From NCBI GenBank assembly GCA_035570055.1, contig DATMLM010000023.1:5876-69875 (forward strand): DNA of 64,000 nt. Reading direction: 5' to 3'. The notes beneath the pieces are model-generated. The model searched no databases and was not told where the DNA came from. It saw only the letters and a program-made list of their open reading frames with translations. Positions within the stretch are counted from its first letter, which is position 1; each line of letters starts with the position of its first letter. The translations under genes were made by a program, and so were the position numbers. Shown piece by piece: positions 48,581 to 56,719 of the stretch. The DNA comes from DASRDS01 sp035570055. Its GTDB lineage: Bacteria > Gemmatimonadota > Gemmatimonadetes > Gemmatimonadales > Gemmatimonadaceae.

Positions 48581-48739
48581 TCAGGTGTCGCTGCCCATCA
48601 ATGTGCCAGCGGATTGCATAGGCACGTTGACCCGATGCGCGCTTGGCGAAGCAGACGTGGGGGCCGTGGGGCTCGTGCACGCCGCGAGCGCGCCCGTGAC
48701 CAGCGCAACTGCCGCTAGAAGCACGAAACGTTTGGCCAT
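48581..48739 (-). CDS. 52-residue lipoprotein
   Basis: From ATG 48739 (GAGGAACGC before it). Signal MAKRFVLLAAVALVTGALAAC with Cys near 21, then TSPTAPTSASPSAHRVNV and a short tail. Too short to fold alone; resembles small entericidin-like or surface lipoproteins that are mostly an acylated N-terminus. A longer frame to 48811 covers the promoter and is rejected. Confidence 0.62.
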   Translation of the reverse strand: MAKRFVLLAAVALVTGALAACTSPTAPTSASPSAHRVNVPMQSAGTLMGSDT

Positions 48740-48748
48740 GCGTTCCTC

Positions 48749-48777
48749 GGTATCGTGGGGGGTGTCGATCCCGTCAA
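48749..48777 (-). promoter_or_regulatory. Promoter of the 52-residue lipoprotein
   Basis: TTGACG (48777-48772), exact 17 bp spacer, GATACC (48754-48749) on the minus strand. Transcription would start within a few bases of the ATG at 48739, so the GAGGAA box before the ATG may not be in the message. Confidence 0.6.
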
Positions 48778-48902
48778 CTGAATAGTTGGGTCGCGTCTGG
48801 GGGGTGCCCATGTCGTCATCGCGCCAATCTCAGTCGTGAGCCAGCCACTACCGCACCGATACCTGCACGATTCCTGCCGAGTTCGCTCGATCGTTCTGTC
48901 AC

Positions 48903-49733
48903 ATGGACATAGCTGCCTATTTGCCTGACCAACTCCTGCGCCCCTTCCGTGCTGTCGTCCGCGGCGTGCACGCGGTGCACGACGTCATGGGGCTGTCGGA
49001 GCTCGAGGGCGCACTCAGGTTCTATCCAATCGATGTCGCCATTATCGATCCGCAACTCGTCGGACTCGACTCGCTGCCGGCGCTCGTCGCCGTGCTCGCG
49101 CGTCATTCGTCGGTCCACGTGATCGCATACACGACGGTGTCACCCGACGCAGTGCGCGCGCACGGCGTGCTCGCCGCGCACGGCTATCGGCACTTAATGC
49201 TCCGTGGATTCGACGACAGTCCAGAAGCGATACGGACTTTGCTGGATGCGCTACCAGCGGACACCTTGACCGAGTTGCTCCTGCCGATGATCGACGAGCT
49301 GCTCCGCAAGGTGCCGCCGTCGCTCGCGCACGCGATCGAAGAGTTGCTCCGCGCGCCGCATACGATCGCGAGCGTCGACGAGCTCGCGCGCACCGCCGTG
49401 ATGTCACGCCGCACATTCGACCGCGCCCTCGAACGCGCGGGATTGGCGCCCGGTTGGATGATCGTGCGCGTCGCGCGCGTGGTGCGGGCGTATCACTACC
49501 TGCGCACCGCGCGCGCCTCCGTGCGCGACGTCGCCAGCAAACTCGGCTACGCGACCGAGCGCGGGTTCGCCAACGAAGTGCACATCGTCTCGGGATTCCT
49601 GCCGTCGTCACTCGCCGTGCAGCTCGAGCCGCACGATTTTCTCCTGCGCATGGCCGCGCGCTTGGAGCGCACCGCCACCATGACCGACGAAGACGCCCCG
49701 CATGATTCGCACGCTGGTCATCGATCGGCCTGA
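48903..49733 (+). CDS. AraC-family DNA-binding protein
   Basis: 276 residues. The C-terminal third is an AraC double helix-turn-helix: SVDELARTAVMSRRTFDRAL, ERAGLAPGWMIVRVARVVRA, YHYLRTARASVRDVASKLGY, ATERGFANEVHIVSGFLPSS. The N-terminal domain (LSELEGALRFYPIDVAIIDP, HSSVHVIAYTTVSPDAVRAH) resembles a degenerate receiver-like sensor, not a sugar-binding cupin. Overlaps the start of the enoyl-CoA hydratase gene by 32 nt, so it may control fatty-acid or aromatic CoA metabolism; no target site is obvious. Confidence 0.82.
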   Translation: MDIAAYLPDQLLRPFRAVVRGVHAVHDVMGLSELEGALRFYPIDVAIIDPQLVGLDSLPALVAVLARHSSVHVIAYTTVSPDAVRAHGVLAAHGYRHLMLRGFDDSPEAIRTLLDALPADTLTELLLPMIDELLRKVPPSLAHAIEELLRAPHTIASVDELARTAVMSRRTFDRALERAGLAPGWMIVRVARVVRAYHYLRTARASVRDVASKLGYATERGFANEVHIVSGFLPSSLAVQLEPHDFLLRMAARLERTATMTDEDAPHDSHAGHRSA

Positions 49734-50439
49734 CAAGAAGAACGCGATCACGGCCGCGATGTATACATCGCTCGCGGCCGACCTCAACGCCGCCCGCCAG
49801 GACGATGCGGTCGGCGCGGTGCTCATCACCGGCGCGGGATCGACATTTACCGCCGGTAATGACCTGCGCGACTTTCTGGAGCACCCGCCCGTGGGCGAGG
49901 ACTCCCCAGTCTTCCGCTTCCTCTTCGCGCTGGCTGAATTCGACAAGCCACTCGTCGCCGCGGTCCGCGGTCCCGCCATCGGCATCGGCACGACCATGCT
50001 GCTGCACTGCGACTTTGTTTTTGTCTCGCCGTCGGCGCGATTTCAAATGCCCTTCATCGATCTCGGGCTCGTGCCGGAAGCCGCGAGTACGCTGCTCCTG
50101 CCTCGCCTCGTCGGCTATCGGCGCGCCGCACAATGGCTGATGCTTGGCGAGCCGTTCAACGCCGAGATCGCGGTCTCCGTTGGCATCGCCAACGAGATCG
50201 TGCCTGACGACGCCCTCCTGGGCCACGCACAGGCCATCGCGGAACGGCTCGATGCCAAGCCTCGGCAAGCCATGCGATACACGAAGCATTTGCTGAGGCA
50301 CGATCGCGCCGACGTGCTGGCCGCGATTCGGCGCGAGGTGGAGTTATTTCGGGAAGCGCTGCACTCAAACGAAGCCCGCGCGGCGTTCCAAGCTTTTCTC
50401 ACTTCACAAAAAAGTACACCGTCATCGCGACCCCAATAA
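49702..50439 (+). CDS. Enoyl-CoA hydratase/isomerase family protein
   Basis: 245 residues. Crotonase fold: IRTLVIDRPDKKNAITAAMY, oxyanion-hole segments GAGSTFTAGNDLRDFL and AAVRGPAIGIGTTMLLHCDF, then FQMPFIDLGLVPEAASTLL with one likely acidic catalytic residue, and GIANEIVPDDALLGHAQAIA. The N-terminus is a few residues shorter than usual, because ATG 49702 is the only start before the core. Acts on CoA thioesters in fatty-acid or aromatic degradation; the exact substrate is open. Overlaps AraC by 32 nt and the convergent TauE gene by 41 nt. Confidence 0.88.
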   Translation: MIRTLVIDRPDKKNAITAAMYTSLAADLNAARQDDAVGAVLITGAGSTFTAGNDLRDFLEHPPVGEDSPVFRFLFALAEFDKPLVAAVRGPAIGIGTTMLLHCDFVFVSPSARFQMPFIDLGLVPEAASTLLLPRLVGYRRAAQWLMLGEPFNAEIAVSVGIANEIVPDDALLGHAQAIAERLDAKPRQAMRYTKHLLRHDRADVLAAIRREVELFREALHSNEARAAFQAFLTSQKSTPSSRPQ

Positions 50440-51136
50440 CGATGACCAAGGCGCGAATGTGTGCTGGACTGACCCGCCGCGCAATCGCCCCACCCGCGTA
50501 GCCGCCGACGATAGCTGCCACCGCCATGAGGAGCGCCGGCGGCCACACGATCTTGTGCGCAATCGCAAACGTGACGACGGCGACCGCGTTCAAGCAGCCA
50601 GAGAGCAACGCCTTGATGCCGTTCATCTGATGCACGTCGGTGAACCCGGCCACGGTCATCATGCCGAGCATCAAGATGCCGATGCCGCCGCCGAAGTAGC
50701 CGCCGTAGATCGCGATGAAAAATTGCCCGATGAGAATGGCATTCGGGCTCACGTGGACGCGCGAGCGGACAGCCTGTGCGACGTGGCGCCCACCGGCAAA
50801 TAGCAGCGTCGCGCCAAGCAGCAGCCACGGAATGAGTCGCGAGAATGTGGTCTCGGGTGTCCACAGGAGCAAAAGCGCGCCAACCAGCCCGCCGACCAAG
50901 CTGATCGAGACGAGCCCGATCAAGAACCCGCGGCCGAGCCCCGCGACGTCGCGGCGATAAGCCAGCGCACTGGCCAGCGCACCCGGACAGACGGCCGCGG
51001 TGCTCGTCGCGTTGGCCGCGATCGGCGAGATACCCGCGACGATGAGCGCCGGGAACGTGAGAAATGTGCCGCCGCCGGCGACGGCATTGATGGCTCCCGC
51101 CAGAAACGCGGCGGAAACGAGGAGCAGGGCGTTCAG
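50399..51136 (-). CDS. Sulfite exporter TauE/SafE family membrane protein (CTG start)
   Basis: 245 residues if initiated at CTG 51136. The reading frame upstream of TTG 50923 continues with the expected TauE N-terminus: NALLLVSAAFLAGAINAVAG, GGTFLTFPALIVAGISPIAA, NATSTAAVCPGALASALAYR. No ATG, GTG or TTG precedes it. CTG overlaps the TPR gene's stop as CTGA, mimicking the common ATGA coupling. Two halves of about four helices each carry the family's GGG and Pro motifs (AVAGGGTFLTFP, YGGYFGGGIGILMLG). The family exports sulfite, sulfoacetate or related anions, or has unknown substrates. Confidence 0.85.
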   Translation of the reverse strand: MNALLLVSAAFLAGAINAVAGGGTFLTFPALIVAGISPIAANATSTAAVCPGALASALAYRRDVAGLGRGFLIGLVSISLVGGLVGALLLLWTPETTFSRLIPWLLLGATLLFAGGRHVAQAVRSRVHVSPNAILIGQFFIAIYGGYFGGGIGILMLGMMTVAGFTDVHQMNGIKALLSGCLNAVAVVTFAIAHKIVWPPALLMAVAAIVGGYAGGAIARRVSPAHIRALVIVIGVAMTVYFFVK

Positions 51137-52095
51137 TGGAACGACCGCAGCGCTTTCTTGGCGTCGCCGTCCTTCGGATCGATCGTCACCGCCAATTCAT
51201 ACTCGGCCCGCGCCGAATCCGGCAAGTTCACCCGCGCGAACACCTGGGCGAGTCGGGAGTGCGCGCGAGACAGTTGCACGCGCTTCGAGGGATTCACGCC
51301 GGCGGGCGAGGCGATGAAGCGCTCGAGTGCGGTCGCCGCGTCCTCGAGCCGGCGGCCGGACAGTGCGCCGACGCGGCCAAGCTCATAGAGCGTCTGCCAA
51401 TCGTCGGGATGGAGCGCCAGCCGCCGGTCGAGCACCGCGAACGCCGAGTCGTACTGCTCACCGGTGGCGAGCCAGTCCGCCCGGGCGACATACCCCAGGC
51501 TCGAGTCGGGAAACGCCGTCATGAGTGAGTCGGTCGTGATGTGCACGCACGTCGAGTCGCGCGATACACGACAGGTGATCAGCATCGACTGGAGTCCGTA
51601 GTACGGCGCCCACTGGCCGAGCTCGACCGACATCTCGCGGGCGCGATCTTTGTTTCCGCCGACGATGCCCGGGGCCTGCGCATAGTACTCGATCAAGTCC
51701 GTGCGCGCGTCGAGGTTCGTCGAGTCGAGCGTGACAGCTTTCTCGAATGCGGCCTTACACCGGTGCGCGAGCTTGTACTTCATGAAGAAATCGGATTCCA
51801 GCGCGTGCCCGGCGTAGGCTTGGCCGAGTTTGTCCCAGTACATCGGGTTGTCGGGATCGAGCGCGACGGCGCGCTCGAACCAGTCGACCGCCGGACCGTA
51901 ACGGCCATCGTCGAGCGCCGCGAGTCCGAGATCGAACGCGGCAACCGCGCTCGTTTTCCCGTAGGGCTCGAGCAGCGGGACCGCCGCCGTGCGATTGCCC
52001 GCATCGAACAGCGCCAGGCCGGTCGCGAGGCCCGAGTCGGGCGCGACCTGGGCCTGGAGCTGCATCGTGAGCAACACGCAGAGCGCGAGGTGCAC
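51133..52095 (-). CDS. Exported TPR protein
   Basis: About 320 residues from GTG 52095 (signal VHLALCVLLTMQLQAQ); ATG 52149 is an alternative giving a poorer signal. TPR units: GLALFDAGNRTAAVPLLEPY, FDLGLAALDDGRYGPAVDWF, ERAVALDPDNPMYWDKLGQA, HSRLAQVFARVNLPDSARAE, YELAVTIDPKDGDAKKAL. Predicted periplasmic scaffold. A GGG-rich box precedes the GTG. Its stop overlaps the CTG start of TauE (CTGA). Confidence 0.75.
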   Translation of the reverse strand: MHLALCVLLTMQLQAQVAPDSGLATGLALFDAGNRTAAVPLLEPYGKTSAVAAFDLGLAALDDGRYGPAVDWFERAVALDPDNPMYWDKLGQAYAGHALESDFFMKYKLAHRCKAAFEKAVTLDSTNLDARTDLIEYYAQAPGIVGGNKDRAREMSVELGQWAPYYGLQSMLITCRVSRDSTCVHITTDSLMTAFPDSSLGYVARADWLATGEQYDSAFAVLDRRLALHPDDWQTLYELGRVGALSGRRLEDAATALERFIASPAGVNPSKRVQLSRAHSRLAQVFARVNLPDSARAEYELAVTIDPKDGDAKKALRSFH

Positions 52096-52154
52096 AGAAA
52101 CCCCCCTGATCCGGGACTGGCCGAAGCCGCATAACGTAACGCGTGCCAAGCAGT

Positions 52155-52508
52155 TCAGCCGCGCGCCCGCCGCAGGACGGCAGCAAATGCCCCTGGGTCG
52201 ATCGGCAGCGTGATCATCGGCAGTCCGTACGGTTGAGCGCGCTCCAGCACTTCCGACGTGAGTCGGCCAGGGCTGAACGCGACCGCGGAAATCCCCTCGC
52301 GCTGGAGTCCCTGCAGAAACTCGGGCGCGAAGCCGTCCGGGTGGTCAATGTCGATCAGGATGATGTGTGGGCGGGCTCGTCGAATGGCGTCTTCAGGCGT
52401 CTCACGCGCGTCATCGTGGATCTCGACGTCATACCCCTCGACCTGCGCAAATGCTCCGAGCAGGGCCGCCGTGGGCGAGTCCGTCGAGACGATCAGCACC
52501 GTGAGCAT
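52155..52508 (-). CDS. Receiver-like domain protein lacking key residues
   Basis: 117 residues with the receiver fold pattern (TVLIVSTDSPTAALLGAFAQ, PHIILIDIDHPDGFAPEF, ISAVAFSPGRLTSEVLE, MITLPIDPGAFAAVLRR). An Asp is present where phosphorylation occurs (ILIDID), but the first acidic pair (STD in place of DD), the Thr/Ser switch and the conserved Lys (LPIDP) are altered. Probably a pseudo-receiver that binds partners without phosphotransfer. Divergent from the VirD4-like gene with only a few bases between the open frames. Confidence 0.72.
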   Translation of the reverse strand: MLTVLIVSTDSPTAALLGAFAQVEGYDVEIHDDARETPEDAIRRARPHIILIDIDHPDGFAPEFLQGLQREGISAVAFSPGRLTSEVLERAQPYGLPMITLPIDPGAFAAVLRRARG

Positions 52509-52552
52509 AGCCGGCGTTGATCATCGCACGGCCTATGCCTGTCTCTATAAGT

Positions 52553-53872
52553 ATGGGATCGCTGTCACTCGTTGTGTTCGCCTTTGGTGCGACAGTCGCG
52601 CTGCTCGCTATGGTCGCGCAGGTCGTACGCGGCCGATCGAGCGACGCCTGCGGGAGTGCCACGTGGGACGATGGGCGATCGTTGCACCGGCGCGAGGGGC
52701 TCATCGTCGGCCGCACGCGCTGGCGGTTGCTCCGATATGCCGGTTACGGACATATCGTGACCGTCGCGCCGACACGATCCGGCAAAGGCGTGGGAGCGGT
52801 GATCCCGAACTTGCTGCTCTATCCCGGATCGATCGTCGTCACGGACCCCAAGGGCGAGAACTACGCGGTCACCGCCGCGCGGCGCCGTGCGCTCGGACAC
52901 CGCGTGCTGGCGTACGACCCGTTCGGTGTGATCGCCTCGGATGACGATCGCGCGTCGTACAATCCGCTCGATCACGTCAGGGGTGTCGACGATGCCCGGC
53001 TCGTCGCGGACATGCTCGTTGTCCCGGACGGCCGCAACGAGCCGTTCTGGGAAGAAGAAGCGCGCGCGCTGCTTGTCGGCTTGATTCTTCACGCGAGAAC
53101 GTCGCTCGTGACCGTGCGCGGATACCTCACGCTCTCGGCACGCGAGCTTCGGGGGCTGCTCGCGGAGATGGCCGCGAGCAAGAACGCGATCGTGCGGCGG
53201 GCAGCGGCCCAGATCGGCCAAAAGAGTCCCCGCGAGCGCTCGGCCGTGCTCTCGACCGCCCAGAGCCATACCCATTTTCTCGACAGCCCGGCGATGATTC
53301 AGGCGCTCGGCGAGACGCGGCGACCCGGTGGAGGCGCGGAGACGACGACGTATCTGATCCTGCCGCCCGAGCGCATCGATGGCTACCGGCGTTGGCTCCG
53401 GCTCATGATCGGCTCGATGCTGAATCTCATCACGCGCCAGCGTCGCGCGCAACGCGTCCTGTTCCTGCTCGACGAGTTCGCGCACCTGGGGCGGATGCGT
53501 CCGGTCGAGCAGGGTATCTCGCTCGTCGGCGGCTACGGCGTCGGATTCTGGCTGCTCATTCAGGATCTCGCGCAGCTGCGCGCGATCTATGGCGAGAACG
53601 CTTCGACGTTTCTCGCCAACGCCGAGGTATTGCAGGCGTTCGGCATCAACGACTACGAGACGGCCGAGCACCTCTCGCGACTCGCCGGTGAGACGACGGT
53701 GGAGACGCGCGGGCGGCGGCTCATCACGGCCGACGAGATTCGCCGATTGGCGCCCGATCTCCAAATGCTGTTCCTGCGCGGTCACGCGCCGATCGCGGCG
53801 CGGCGTGTGAGCTATCTTCGCGATCGAGCGTTTCGTGGACTGGCTGAGCCGAATCCTCTCGCTCTGGATTAA
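52553..53872 (+). CDS. Type IV secretion coupling ATPase (VirD4/TraG family)
   Basis: About 439 residues from ATG 52553; TTG 52517 and ATG 52535 are alternatives. One N-terminal membrane helix (SLSLVVFAFGATVALLAMVA) where VirD4 normally has two or more. Walker A TVAPTRSGKGVGAVIPNLLL, followed by DPKGENYAVTAARRRALGHR; Walker B VLFLLDEFAHLGRM; then FWLLIQDLAQLRAIYGENAS and TFLANAEVLQAFGINDYETA. Coupling proteins recruit DNA or effector proteins to a secretion channel. The rest of a conjugation system (relaxase, VirB genes) is absent; only a TraF-like peptidase follows, overlapping by 38 nt. Confidence 0.85.
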   Translation: MGSLSLVVFAFGATVALLAMVAQVVRGRSSDACGSATWDDGRSLHRREGLIVGRTRWRLLRYAGYGHIVTVAPTRSGKGVGAVIPNLLLYPGSIVVTDPKGENYAVTAARRRALGHRVLAYDPFGVIASDDDRASYNPLDHVRGVDDARLVADMLVVPDGRNEPFWEEEARALLVGLILHARTSLVTVRGYLTLSARELRGLLAEMAASKNAIVRRAAAQIGQKSPRERSAVLSTAQSHTHFLDSPAMIQALGETRRPGGGAETTTYLILPPERIDGYRRWLRLMIGSMLNLITRQRRAQRVLFLLDEFAHLGRMRPVEQGISLVGGYGVGFWLLIQDLAQLRAIYGENASTFLANAEVLQAFGINDYETAEHLSRLAGETTVETRGRRLITADEIRRLAPDLQMLFLRGHAPIAARRVSYLRDRAFRGLAEPNPLALD

Positions 53873-54299
53873 TCTCAGTCCGAGTTTGCCGCTCGGCGTC
53901 TATCGGCCAGTTAATGCTCCGGTGACGCGCGGCGCTATCGTCGTCGTCTGCCTGCCGTTGGCGATCGGGCGCTTGGCTCGTGAGCGCGGGTATCTCGGCT
54001 ACGGGCCGTGTCCCGGGCACGTGGAACGGTTGGGCAAACGGGTCGCCGCTGTCGCGGGCGACACCGTCGAGACCCATGCCGAGGGCGTTCGCATCAACGG
54101 GTTTCTGATTCCCGGGAGCCGCCCGCTCGACGCCGATTCGCGCGGGAGGAAATTGCCGCGACCCGAGGAGCGAATAGTCGTGCGACCGGGCGAGCTATTC
54201 CTGCTGGCCACAGACAACCGGCGTAGCTTCGACAGTCGCTACTTCGGCCCAGTCGCCGCCACTGATCTCGTTGTTGTCGAGCGCCTAGTCCCGCATTGA
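53835..54299 (+). CDS. TraF-like S26 signal peptidase
   Basis: 154 residues overlapping the end of the VirD4-like gene by 38 nt. Short membrane-entry sequence (WLSRILSLWINLSPSLPLG) with the S26 serine (NLSPSLPLGVYRP) followed by the general-base lysine in HVERLGKRVAAVAGDTVE and the small box ATDNRRSFDSRYFGPV. Conjugative TraF peptidases mature pilin. Pairing with a coupling ATPase suggests a small self-contained module, since no pilin or channel genes are nearby. Convergent with the ABC permease gene, overlapping 15 nt. Confidence 0.82.
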   Translation: MDWLSRILSLWINLSPSLPLGVYRPVNAPVTRGAIVVVCLPLAIGRLARERGYLGYGPCPGHVERLGKRVAAVAGDTVETHAEGVRINGFLIPGSRPLDADSRGRKLPRPEERIVVRPGELFLLATDNRRSFDSRYFGPVAATDLVVVERLVPH

Positions 54300-56006
54300 G
54301 ATCGGGTCGGTGCGCTCGAACACGCCCCCCAGCCAACGCATCGCGAGCGCGATCTCGAAGGCCGCTATCGCTAAGCCGATCACGACGCCGAGCGTCACCG
54401 CTGGAGGGCTGCCACCCGCGAGGATCGATACGAGGACCGCGGCCCCCGTCGCGGGCGCGAGGGCGAGCGCGAGCGCCATCAACGCCGCGATGGCGCCGAG
54501 CGCGCGCTGGCCGAGCGCTTCGAACGCGATCTGGCCGGAGTCGAGCGGCCCACCGATGCGGACCCACGCCGGCACGAGCAGCGCAATCGCGTTCTGGATC
54601 GTGAGGCTCATGAGATTCACGACGGGCAGAATCACGATGGCGGCGAGCAGCACGCCGAAGCGCTCACCGATCGGCCGTTCGGTCAGCGTCCCAAACGCGA
54701 CGGCCAGGAGCGCCACCTGCATCGCGGTCAGGGTCAGTGTCGACGACAAGACCTCGGCGAACACGACGGTGCGCCCGTGGAGCGGGTACGTGCGCAGCAT
54801 CGGCAGATGCGCGAGATCGGCGCGCAGATCGTTCCGGATCGTGAGCGGCCCGGCGAGCGCCAGGTAAGCCACGGCCACGAGCGCGGCCAGTCCGACGAGC
54901 ACCACGGGGCTCTTCTCTCTCGTCGCCTGGAACCCGACGGCACGCCACACCGAGAATGTCACCACGAGCACAAACGTGAACCGGATCGTCGCGGTCAGCT
55001 TGAGCCCGCGCGCGGCGGCGGTCACGTTCTTCCATACGATCGCAGCCCACGCCGGTCCGTGAGCCGACAGCCGGATCAGCGTTCGGGTGTTGGTGGTGGC
55101 GGGGCGCGTCGTGGTGGCGCGAGCCCGGAGCCGCGCGGCCCGGCGTGCCGATGCATCGACCGCGGCATCCTCGAACACGGCGTCGGCGCGCAGCACCCAG
55201 ATGTAATGAAAGACGAGCAGCAGCAGCGCCGGCCCGATCGCCACGAGCCAAGCGTGGTTCGACTCGGCGTACGCCGGCGCGATGACCCAGCGAAACGGCG
55301 CGAGGATCGCGCTCGGGATCGGCTGGTGCATCGCGTCGCCGACTCGTCCCAATGCCCCGGACACGTCTCCGAGCGAATGGATCGACAGGAGCGCGGGGGC
55401 CAACGAGTACGCGAGGAGGCCGATGGCCGTCAAGACGACGACGAGCGCCGGTAGGTTGCGCGCGAGCCCGCGGCCCCGCTGCGCCGCGGCGGTCCGGACC
55501 AGTGTCACGCCCATCTGGTGCATGAACGAGGTCGCGAACAGGATCCAGAGCCCAATCATCCGGAGCGGCAAGGCGAGCGGAAACCCGGCGCCGCGGCTCC
55601 GCCACAGCAGCAAAGAAATGAACGCGGCGCTCACGAGCATCGAGATCTGCACGCGGAGCAACCGATAGAGAATGAGATCCCGCCGCCGGAGCGGCGCCGG
55701 GAACAGCAGCTGGATCTCGGCCGGCGTGAACGCCAGCGGTATCGTCGATGCACCGAAGATCCACCACTTCGCGGCGAGCACCGCGAGCAGGAACGCGCTC
55801 AGGAGCCCGAACCCGCGCTGGATCGGCAAATACGCGGTCGGCGACGATGCGGCATCGCCCTCGGGTCGATAAAAAATCAGCCCGAGGTAGAGCAGACCAA
55901 CGACGAGCGCGGCCGCGTAGACTGGTTTGCGGAGGCGCGCCAGCGATGCCCGGAACCGGTTTCGCGCCGACCGGCCGAGCAGGTACGCGAGCGCGTCGAG
56001 TCTCAC
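54285..56006 (-). CDS. ABC exporter permease-like membrane protein
   Basis: 573 residues with about 12 membrane helices in two blocks (LRKPVYAAALVVGLLYLGLI through LLLVFHYIWVL, then TATIRFTFVLVVTFSVWRAV to GLAIAAFEIALAMRWLGG). It matches the putative ABC exporter family found next to ABC-2 type ATPases; the start overlaps the ATPase stop by ATGA. Substrate unknown. A long cytoplasmic Arg/Ala-rich linker near the middle (RRAARLRARATTTRPATTN). Its 3' end overlaps the TraF gene by 15 nt. Confidence 0.82.
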   Translation of the reverse strand: MRLDALAYLLGRSARNRFRASLARLRKPVYAAALVVGLLYLGLIFYRPEGDAASSPTAYLPIQRGFGLLSAFLLAVLAAKWWIFGASTIPLAFTPAEIQLLFPAPLRRRDLILYRLLRVQISMLVSAAFISLLLWRSRGAGFPLALPLRMIGLWILFATSFMHQMGVTLVRTAAAQRGRGLARNLPALVVVLTAIGLLAYSLAPALLSIHSLGDVSGALGRVGDAMHQPIPSAILAPFRWVIAPAYAESNHAWLVAIGPALLLLVFHYIWVLRADAVFEDAAVDASARRAARLRARATTTRPATTNTRTLIRLSAHGPAWAAIVWKNVTAAARGLKLTATIRFTFVLVVTFSVWRAVGFQATREKSPVVLVGLAALVAVAYLALAGPLTIRNDLRADLAHLPMLRTYPLHGRTVVFAEVLSSTLTLTAMQVALLAVAFGTLTERPIGERFGVLLAAIVILPVVNLMSLTIQNAIALLVPAWVRIGGPLDSGQIAFEALGQRALGAIAALMALALALAPATGAAVLVSILAGGSPPAVTLGVVIGLAIAAFEIALAMRWLGGVFERTDPISMRD

Positions 56007-56719
56007 GCGGTCAGCGCGAGGAAGAGATCCTCGAGATCGAGTCCCGCCAGATCCGGTCGCGCGGCGACGATGTCGGCCACCGTGCCGTAGGCGACCATCC
56101 GGCCGCGGCGCAACACGAGGATTTGCGTGCAGAGCTCCTCGACCACGTGCAGCAGGTGAGAGCTCAACACGACCGCGGCGCCGGCCGACGCGCGCTCGAC
56201 GATCGTCTCCTTCATCCGCTTGATGCCCGCGGGATCGAGCCCGGTGAGCGGCTCATCGAGGATCAACACGGCAGGATCGTGGATCAAACCGCAGGCAATG
56301 GCGAGCTTCTGCCGCATCCCGCGCGAGAGCTCGGCCGGCAGCGATCCGCGCTTGTCCGTGAGCTCCAACTCGTCGAGCAGCGGCGGCACCCGCTCGTCGA
56401 TGTGCGTGACCGAGTAGATCCGCGAGACGAACCGGAGATGCTCCTCGACCGTCAGGTACTCGAAGAGCTCGGGCTCGTCGGGGATGAACGCGAGCGCGCG
56501 TTTGGCGGTGAGGGGATCCTTCGCCAGGTCCGCGCCGGCGATCGTGATCGTGCCAGCGGTGGGACGGATGATGCCGGCGACGCTGCGGAGCGTGGTGGTC
56601 TTGCCGGCGCCGTTTGGACCAACCAGGCCCATGATCTCGCCCGGGCCGACTCGGAAAGACAGTTGGTCGACGGCGACGAGCTCACCGTACAACCGGGTCA
56701 GGCCGGAGACATCAATCAC
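56003..56719 (-). CDS. ABC transporter ATP-binding protein
   Basis: 238 residues with all motifs: Walker A in GLVGPNGAGKTTTLRSVAGI, Q-loop region FIPDEPELFEYLTVEEHLRF, signature AELSRGMRQKLAIACGLIHD, Walker B AVLILDEPLTGLDPAGIKR, and the H-switch LSSHLLHVVEE. The type that drives ABC-2 exporters. Overlaps ilvD by 8 nt upstream and the permease by 4 nt, so transcription probably runs from ilvD through both; a functional link to branched-chain amino acids is not implied. Confidence 0.92.
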   Translation of the reverse strand: MIDVSGLTRLYGELVAVDQLSFRVGPGEIMGLVGPNGAGKTTTLRSVAGIIRPTAGTITIAGADLAKDPLTAKRALAFIPDEPELFEYLTVEEHLRFVSRIYSVTHIDERVPPLLDELELTDKRGSLPAELSRGMRQKLAIACGLIHDPAVLILDEPLTGLDPAGIKRMKETIVERASAGAAVVLSSHLLHVVEELCTQILVLRRGRMVAYGTVADIVAARPDLAGLDLEDLFLALTA

